Shown piece by piece: positions 5,581 through 9,972 of a stretch of DNA of 9,972 nucleotides. The translations under genes and the position numbers were made by a program. The number at the start of each line of letters is the position of its first letter. Position 1 is the stretch's first letter. The notes beneath the pieces are model-generated. The model was given only the letters and a program-made list of their open reading frames with translations, had not been told where the DNA came from and did not search any database. The DNA is from Bacteroidota bacterium (lineage in GTDB: Bacteria > Bacteroidota > Bacteroidia > Bacteroidales > Prolixibacteraceae), in NCBI GenBank assembly GCA_023488865.1, contig JAMDDG010000406.1:1-9972 (forward strand), written 5' to 3'.

Positions 5581-8020
5581 TCGACACCTTTTTTTTCTTT
5601 CTTTGCTTTCCTTTTTTATATTCAGTATCAACGCATTTTCCCAGACAGCTAAAATTCAGGGAAGGGTGATCAATGGTGCAGACCAATCGCCTCTTCCGTT
5701 TGTTAGTCTCAGGTTTGACTCCGGCAACAGAGGTACCACCACCAACATAGACGGTAATTTTAGCATTCCCGACACCGTAAAGGAAATCGAATTCAGTTAC
5801 ATTGGCTTCAAACCACTCGACCTGGAGGTAGAGAAACCGGGTGAAACGCCCTGGATTGTTAAACTATTCCCGGACAACAATTTACTCAGTACCATTGAGA
5901 TCCATCCCCGTAAAGATCCTGCGTATCGAATTATGCAGTCCGTTTTGGAGCATGCCGAAAAGAACAATCCGGACAATTTGCAGAGTTACCAGTATACCTC
6001 TTACCATAAATTCTGGCTTTCTGCAGATGTTGCTTCTGATAAGCAAATGAGTGGAAAAAAGAGAATCTCAGCTGCAGAAATAGAAAAACTTCAACATCGG
6101 TTTGAGGCCAACCACATGCTTTTAATAGAGATATTAAGCAGAAAAAAGTTTCTTCAGCCCAACCATGAGAACGAAGAGATTCTCACCTCCAAAGTTTCCG
6201 GATTTAAGAAAGAACCGTTTTTTCTTTTGGCTACCCAACTTCAGGGTTTTTCTATCTACCGGGAGAATTTCACTTTGCTCAGTAAAAATTATCTCTCACC
6301 CATTAGCAAGACAGCCCTGAAAAATTATGCTTTTATCCTGGAAGATACTTTGCAGATTGATCGGCAGGATACCGTCTATCTGATCCGGTTCCATCCTGCC
6401 AGGGACCGGAACTTTGACGGGTTAAAGGGATTTCTCCACATCAATACCCATGGTTATGCAGTTCAAAGTGTGATTGCGGAACCCGCCATTCCGGATAAAA
6501 AAGATATTTCTGCATCGATAGGACAACACTACGACCGGCTCGAATCCGGTCAGTGGTTTCCGTCAGAATTGAACGCGGCCATTAATTTTAAAATGATTAC
6601 TTCACTTCCTTTGGATTCGTTGAACAAAAAAAGGAAGCCACAGGAACTCTCCATCACCGCCAACAGTCGTTCTTACCTGTACCAAACTACCGTGAACTTA
6701 CCGATCGGCCCAAAATCATTTCCAAAATATGGGGTCACGGTTTCACCCGAACGAAAGGACTCCCTTTTCGAGGCAAAAGGCTTTCGTTACATCCCTTTAA
6801 CAAACAAAGATTCAGCCACATACAAATATCTTGACAGTTTAGGGAACAAAGCCAGGTTGTATCAAAAAATAAAATTATTGCATGCCTTATCCCTTGGGAC
6901 CATCCCGTTAGGGGTAATCAGCATCAATTATACTTACCTTTTCGCTTACAATATCAACGAAGGTTACAAGGTCGGCCCAGGACTGGAAACCAATCGCAAA
7001 TTGTCTAAATATTTCGCGGCAGGCGCCTATTTTATCTATAGCACCAGGGCTGGAGAGTTCAGGCATGGAGAGTGGTTAAGGATTTTCCCGACCGGTTATG
7101 CCGATTTTAAAATTCAGCTGGGTTACCGGGATATGAAAAGGGAGTTTGGGGAAGAGGAGATGCTCACGGATTACAATATTTTCGAACCTGAATATTTCCG
7201 GTCGCTCCTGGTACAAAATATGTACCACACAAAAAATTATACGGCAAGTATCGAGATGCGGCCCATCGAACCGTTTAACTTTAAGCTCTTTATGGACCAT
7301 GCCACCAATATTAGAAATTCGTACGGTAATTTTGTCCCAACGGTATGGGATCCTTTCCAACTCACCAAAATTGGTTTGATGATCCGGTATTCTCCGGGTA
7401 TCGCTTTTTTGAATGATACCGAAGAGCTGATCCAGAGCGCTCCTCCCAAATCTGAACTCTATTTTAGTGTTATTCAAGGTTTGAAATTGTTTGAGGGCAA
7501 TTATCAGTTTACCAAAATAGATGCCAAGGCAAAGTTCAATATCCGGCTGTCTGCATTGGGCTCCACTTCAATCATGATCCGGGGAGGAAAAATTTTCAAC
7601 ACCGCTCCCATCACTGATTGGTTCCATGGCTATGGCAGCTATTCCGGCGCCTTTACTTTATTGCCCCATTATGCCTTCGCTACCATGCGCCTCAATGAAT
7701 TCTCAGCCGACCAGTATGCCGCGCTGCACGTCCGTCACAGTTTTGGTTCAGGATTTATCCCTTCTTACTACTTTATCCGTCCGGAAGTAGTTTTGGTCCA
7801 AAACATGGGTATTGGCTCATTGCAATCAAAATATTCGGCTACAACCGGTGCAACAGATTTTAGAAAAGGCTTTTTAGAGTCGGGCATTGAGCTAAACAGA
7901 CTTTTAGTCTCCGGTTTTACAGGACTTGGGTTCGGAGTTTATTACCGGTACGGGCCATACCGTCTCACTACCCCCGGAACCAATATGGCCTATAAATTTA
8001 CCCTGAACTTTAAGTTTTGA
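5555..8020 (+). CDS. DUF5686 outer-membrane protein with CarboxypepD_reg-like domain
   Basis: An 821-residue exported protein. Residues 1-30 are a signal peptide: basic MSSRRTKSNR, hydrophobic core LFFLSLLSFFIFSI, cleavage near NAFSQ. Residues 32-105 form a CarboxypepD_reg-like beta-sandwich (KIQGRVINGADQSPLPFVSL, then TTTNIDGNFSI and IEFSYIGFKPL), also found at the N-terminus of SusC-type transporters. From about 118 (RKDPAYRIMQSVLEHAEKNN) the sequence follows the DUF5686 family of Bacteroidetes. The second half is rich in alternating aromatic strands and ends FTLNFKF with a terminal phenylalanine, the usual barrel-assembly signal. There is no obvious TonB box or plug domain, so it is not a standard TonB-dependent receptor. 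Its biochemical function is unknown. It overlaps the upstream membrane-protein gene by 26 bases. After the stop I see no plus-strand hairpin followed by a T tract. Confidence 0.9.
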   Translation: MSSRRTKSNRHLFFLSLLSFFIFSINAFSQTAKIQGRVINGADQSPLPFVSLRFDSGNRGTTTNIDGNFSIPDTVKEIEFSYIGFKPLDLEVEKPGETPWIVKLFPDNNLLSTIEIHPRKDPAYRIMQSVLEHAEKNNPDNLQSYQYTSYHKFWLSADVASDKQMSGKKRISAAEIEKLQHRFEANHMLLIEILSRKKFLQPNHENEEILTSKVSGFKKEPFFLLATQLQGFSIYRENFTLLSKNYLSPISKTALKNYAFILEDTLQIDRQDTVYLIRFHPARDRNFDGLKGFLHINTHGYAVQSVIAEPAIPDKKDISASIGQHYDRLESGQWFPSELNAAINFKMITSLPLDSLNKKRKPQELSITANSRSYLYQTTVNLPIGPKSFPKYGVTVSPERKDSLFEAKGFRYIPLTNKDSATYKYLDSLGNKARLYQKIKLLHALSLGTIPLGVISINYTYLFAYNINEGYKVGPGLETNRKLSKYFAAGAYFIYSTRAGEFRHGEWLRIFPTGYADFKIQLGYRDMKREFGEEEMLTDYNIFEPEYFRSLLVQNMYHTKNYTASIEMRPIEPFNFKLFMDHATNIRNSYGNFVPTVWDPFQLTKIGLMIRYSPGIAFLNDTEELIQSAPPKSELYFSVIQGLKLFEGNYQFTKIDAKAKFNIRLSALGSTSIMIRGGKIFNTAPITDWFHGYGSYSGAFTLLPHYAFATMRLNEFSADQYAALHVRHSFGSGFIPSYYFIRPEVVLVQNMGIGSLQSKYSATTGATDFRKGFLESGIELNRLLVSGFTGLGFGVYYRYGPYRLTTPGTNMAYKFTLNFKF

Positions 8021-8076
8021 CCCAATTTTTAAGCTATACGCTGTCGGCCTCTCTTAATCATTAATAGGCGTTCCGT

Positions 8077-8118
8077 AAAAAAAGTGACAACAGGGATAGC
8101 AGGGAACTGCGCCCTCAC
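8077..8118 (-). terminator. Intrinsic terminator downstream of the GNAT gene
   Basis: On the minus strand GTGA (8118-8115), GGG (8114-8112) and GCAG (8110-8107) pair with CTGC, CCC and TCAC on the other side of a TTCC loop, with unpaired bases between the blocks. Seven T follow immediately (8083-8077). It begins 7 bases after the acetyltransferase stop codon. On the plus strand the hairpin is followed only by CAAAAATT, so it mainly serves the minus strand. Confidence 0.55.
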
Positions 8119-8124
8119 CAAAAA

Positions 8125-8658
8125 TTATGCTATTACATTAAAGACAGCAGATTGTTTCATTGTATCTCCTATCTCCTTCTGATACGCCACCACATCCAGC
8201 ACTCGGTTAAATTTCTCGCCTACATTTTTGAAATGGGCGCATTTGGTGTAGCCACATTTTTCGAAGAGGGCGATACTTCCCGTATTTTCCCCGCCAATGA
8301 TGCCGATCAGGTTTTTAAGTCCGTTTTCTATGGCCCGTTGCTCCAAGTAGTCGAGCGCTACCTTACCGATCCCTTTTTTGCAATAAGCCTCTTTTAAATA
8401 GATGGTTACCTCCGCGGTCCTGTCGTAAGCCTGCCGTTTTTTATAGTTGGTAATAAAGCAATATCCGGCCAGCTCGCGGTCGCAATTGATAAGGTAAGAG
8501 TTATACCAAGGATGATCCAGGTAGAGAAACTCCTTCAGCTGGTCAACCGTGATGGGTTCGGTATGAAAAGTGGCGGTCGAATTTTTGATGTACCAATCGT
8601 AGATCTCCTTGACGGCAGGCAGGTCTTTTTCTTCGATTCTTTTAAATGCTATATCCAT
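8125..8658 (-). CDS. GNAT acetyltransferase, phosphinothricin acetyltransferase / MnaT-like
   Basis: A 177-residue cytoplasmic acetyltransferase that transfers acetyl from acetyl-CoA to an amino group. The early segment IYDWYIKNSTATFHTEP (19-35) is characteristic of the phosphinothricin acetyltransferase/YncA (MnaT) branch, whose members acetylate phosphinothricin, methionine sulfone or related amino-acid analogues. The acetyl-CoA pyrophosphate loop is AYCKKGIGKVAL (91-102), and ENTGSIALFEKCGY (124-137) is the conserved second half of the GNAT fold. The closing GEKFNRVLDVVAYQKEI also fits this branch. The true substrate cannot be read from sequence. A longer in-frame ATG exists at 8838, but the extra 60 residues cross an AT-rich intergenic repeat and precede the conserved domain start, so ATG 8658 (MDIAFKRIEE) is chosen. 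A weak promoter, TTG (8711-8709) and TACTTTTA (8687-8680), lies upstream. Confidence 0.9.
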   Translation of the reverse strand: MDIAFKRIEEKDLPAVKEIYDWYIKNSTATFHTEPITVDQLKEFLYLDHPWYNSYLINCDRELAGYCFITNYKKRQAYDRTAEVTIYLKEAYCKKGIGKVALDYLEQRAIENGLKNLIGIIGGENTGSIALFEKCGYTKCAHFKNVGEKFNRVLDVVAYQKEIGDTMKQSAVFNVIA

Positions 8659-8692
8659 GGCGGGTTTTCTATGATCAGATAAAAGTAGGTAT

Positions 8693-8735
8693 AATTGAAG
8701 AAAATTGACAATTGATAATTGAAAATGGACAATGA
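8693..8735. repeat. AT-rich intergenic repeat of the ACAATTGATAATTG type
   Basis: The stretch is built from imperfect copies of AATTGA and its near-complement (AATTGACAATTGATAATTGA, then AAAATGGACAATG). This kind of tract is commonly seen between genes in Bacteroidetes genomes (from memory). It overlaps the region upstream of the acetyltransferase and accounts for the artificial open frame there. Confidence 0.6.
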
Positions 8736-8893
8736 TCTGAGATTCAGGGTTGCCCGGTAGAGCATTAAGTCCAATAGAAAAATGGATGATTGGATTTGGT
8801 TTTCCCGTCAGGGAATAAACCACAACCAACACAATCAATTCAATGAATTTGTGGGTTAAGGTCTTCTAAAAAAGTGTTAAGGTAAAGTAAAAG

Positions 8894-8926
8894 TTGAAAT
8901 CAGGGTTAATTTATTGAGTAATTTTG
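8894..8926 (+). promoter_or_regulatory. Candidate Bacteroidetes promoter for the FAD oxidoreductase gene
   Basis: TTG at 8894-8896 and TAATTTTG at 8919-8926 (exact TAnnTTTG) are 22 bases apart, near the spacing of the -33/-7 promoter of this phylum. Transcription would start near 8932, giving a leader of about 90 bases before ATG 9024. Confidence 0.45.
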
Positions 8927-9023
8927 GATTATCGGATGCATGATTTTTTGTGAAATTAAATGTCACATAGTAGAATGATTATTGGAGTTCTACATGGCCA
9001 CTGAAAAACAAAAAAATAAACAG

Positions 9024-9323
9024 ATGAAAAAAATATTAGCTGTATTATTTATCCTGTCTGCCGGATTGGCGATCGGCCAAAATAATACGCTTCTTGTTGA
9101 AGCTGAAAATTTTACCAATAAAGGAGGATGGGTAGTTGACCCGCAATTTATGGATCAGATGGGATCGCCCTTCCTGATGGCCCATGGTCTTGGAAAACCC
9201 GTAGAAGATGCTTCGACTTTAGTCAATTTCCCCGCTGCAGGATCCTATAACATTTTTGTCAGGACCCGCAACTGGGCTGGTTATTGGTCCTACAAAGATA
9301 TTCCCGGAAATTTGATCTCGTAG
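9024..9323 (+). pseudogene. 5' fragment of a broken secreted FAD-dependent oxidoreductase (signal peptide and start of N-terminal domain)
   Basis: A 99-codon frame starting at ATG 9024 with a clear signal peptide (MKKILAVLFILSAGLAIGQ), preceded by an A-rich leader. In-frame TTG 8982 and ATG 8994 would add a hydrophilic stretch before the signal peptide, so they are less likely. The mature part reads LLVEAENFTNKGGWVVD, then FMDQMGSPFLMAHGLGKPVEDA and YNIFVRTRNWAGYW. This is the opening of the N-terminal domain that precedes FAD_oxidored domains in many Bacteroidetes and Planctomycetes proteins. The frame stops at TAG 9321-9323 just after IPG, while the FAD domain goes on in another frame. From memory of intact relatives, roughly 100 residues that complete this domain (a PGKFQ..-like strand through the linker) are absent. 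An extra G in the GG at 9306-9307 would join both parts as IPGKFDLVVIGGG. Confidence 0.8.
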
Positions 9324-9972
9324 TGATTGGAGGAGGTATGGCAGGTACCTGTGCAGCCCTTTCCGCTGCCCGTCTGGGTGTTAAAGTGGCCCTTATTCAG
9401 GACCGTCCTGTTTTGGGAGGAAATAACAGTTCAGAGGTCCGCGTACACATGGGTGGACGGATCAATCTTGAACCTTATCCTGCACTGGGAAACCTGGTCA
9501 ATGAAATCGGACCGGTCAAGGGGGGTAACGCACAACCTGCCTCGTTTTATGAAGATCAGAAAAAAACAGAGGCCGTCAGCGCTGAGAAAAATATCTCACT
9601 CTTCCTCAACTACCGGGCAAATCGTGTCGAAAAGAGCGGGAATAGGATCACAGCCGTCCGTGCCACGAATGTCGAAAATTCGAAAGAACTGCGTTTCGAG
9701 GCTTCCCTCTTTGCCGACTGCACCGGGGATGGCACTATCGGCGCCCTTGCAGGGGCTGATTTTATGATGGGACGTGAAGGTAAGAACGAGTTTTCGGAAC
9801 CAACTGCACCTGAAGTAAAAGATAAGATGACCATGGGTTCCTCGGTTCAGTGGTACTCGGGCGAATCCTCGCATCCTGAACCATTTCCGGATATTAAATG
9901 GGGGCTTGATTTTAATGAAAAAAATGTTCAGGTAGTAAGAATGGGGGAATGGACCTGGGAAACCGGAATGCA
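9308..9972 (+). CDS. FAD-dependent oxidoreductase domain (FAD_oxidored family), 3' part of the broken gene; runs off the window
   Basis: This frame is open from 9251 to the window end; homology begins at about 9308 and gives 221 residues. It begins KFDLVVIGGGMAGTCAALSA, the dinucleotide-binding GxGxxG-type motif, followed by KVALIQDRPVLGGNNSSEVR and VHMGGRINLEP, GNAQPASFYED, FADCTGDGTIGALAGADFMM and MTMGSSVQWYS, all hallmarks of this family. The protein would be a flavoprotein, exported if joined to the upstream signal peptide; its substrate is unknown. No good start codon exists for the domain on its own: ATG 9338 would remove the FAD-binding glycine motif. It is therefore best read as the continuation of the gene begun at 9024 after a frameshift and internal deletion. 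The FAD part itself has no stop or other damage in the window, so the lesion is recent or an assembly error. Confidence 0.85.

Larger units (their letters stand above)
8659..9023. other. Divergent intergenic region between the GNAT gene and the FAD oxidoreductase
   Basis: No convincing gene. It contains the AT-rich repeat at 8693-8735, a small perfect hairpin TTCCC-GTCA-GGGAA (8802-8815), and an imperfect inverted repeat AACCACAA (8818-8825) / TTGTGGGTT (8849-8857) that encloses AATTC-AAT-GAATT (about 8838-8849). TTAAGGT occurs twice about 20 bases apart (8855-8882). A promoter-like pair for the rightward gene is listed separately. Confidence 0.6.

Noticed and set aside
7076..7477. 133-codon minus-strand open frame inside the DUF5686 gene
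   Set aside because: It is antisense to a well-supported beta-barrel coding region and has no domain signature.
8047..8069. GCCT...AGGC hairpin after the DUF5686 stop as its terminator
   Set aside because: The stem is interrupted and no T tract follows on the plus strand, so it does not meet the usual criteria.
8659..8838. 60-residue N-terminal extension of the GNAT acetyltransferase
   Set aside because: The extension crosses an AT-rich intergenic repeat and precedes the normal family start at MDIAFKRIEE; its hydrophobic content is not a credible signal peptide for a cytoplasmic enzyme.
9327..9767. 146-codon plus-strand open frame starting with TTG within the FAD region
   Set aside because: It is a shadow frame: the overlapping frame from 9308 encodes the conserved FAD-binding motifs.

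Overview
The window reads as a chromosomal segment from a member of the Bacteroidota (Bacteroidetes), most likely a Bacteroidales/Marinilabiliales-type organism. The evidence is the 462-residue glmM, the long basic extension on the RluB-type pseudouridine synthase, a CarboxypepD_reg-like + DUF5686 outer-membrane protein, TAnnTTTG-type promoter boxes, A-rich leaders without Shine-Dalgarno sites, and AT-rich intergenic repeats of the 'AAATCGAAAATCGTAAATC' and 'ACAATTGATAATTG' kinds. Most of it looks like ordinary core-genome content; I see no insertion sequence, phage gene, CRISPR array, tRNA or rRNA.

Layout. Positions 1-2817 are a minus-strand block: glmM (amino-sugar precursor synthesis), then mdh (malate dehydrogenase, TCA cycle), an intrinsic terminator, and the first 33 codons of another minus-strand gene that leaves the window (possibly a clan AA aspartic protease). 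A roughly 350-bp divergent intergenic region (2818-3170) holds a short tandem repeat, a promoter-like box and a plus-strand terminator-like hairpin. From 3171 to 8020 the genes are on the plus strand: rluB (23S rRNA pseudouridine synthase type), then three overlapping genes that look like one translationally coupled operon: an ECF sigma factor, a four-helix inner-membrane protein in the position where an anti-sigma or signalling partner would sit, and a large DUF5686 outer-membrane beta-barrel. A convergent minus-strand GNAT acetyltransferase of the phosphinothricin-acetyltransferase/MnaT type follows, with its own intrinsic terminator.

The window ends in a secreted FAD-dependent oxidoreductase whose reading frame is broken. 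The signal peptide and start of the N-terminal domain (9024-9323) run into a stop, while the FAD-binding domain (from 9308, open to the window end) continues in another frame. Compared from memory with the family, much of the N-terminal domain is also missing, so this is an internal deletion plus frameshift, either real or an assembly artefact.

The most interesting items are the ECF sigma / 4-TM / DUF5686 operon with a candidate self-regulated promoter, the broken oxidoreductase with its tell-tale junction, a 26-bp palindrome next to a promoter box upstream of mdh, and hairpins whose G-U pairs reveal the transcribed strand. None is proof of a new system.
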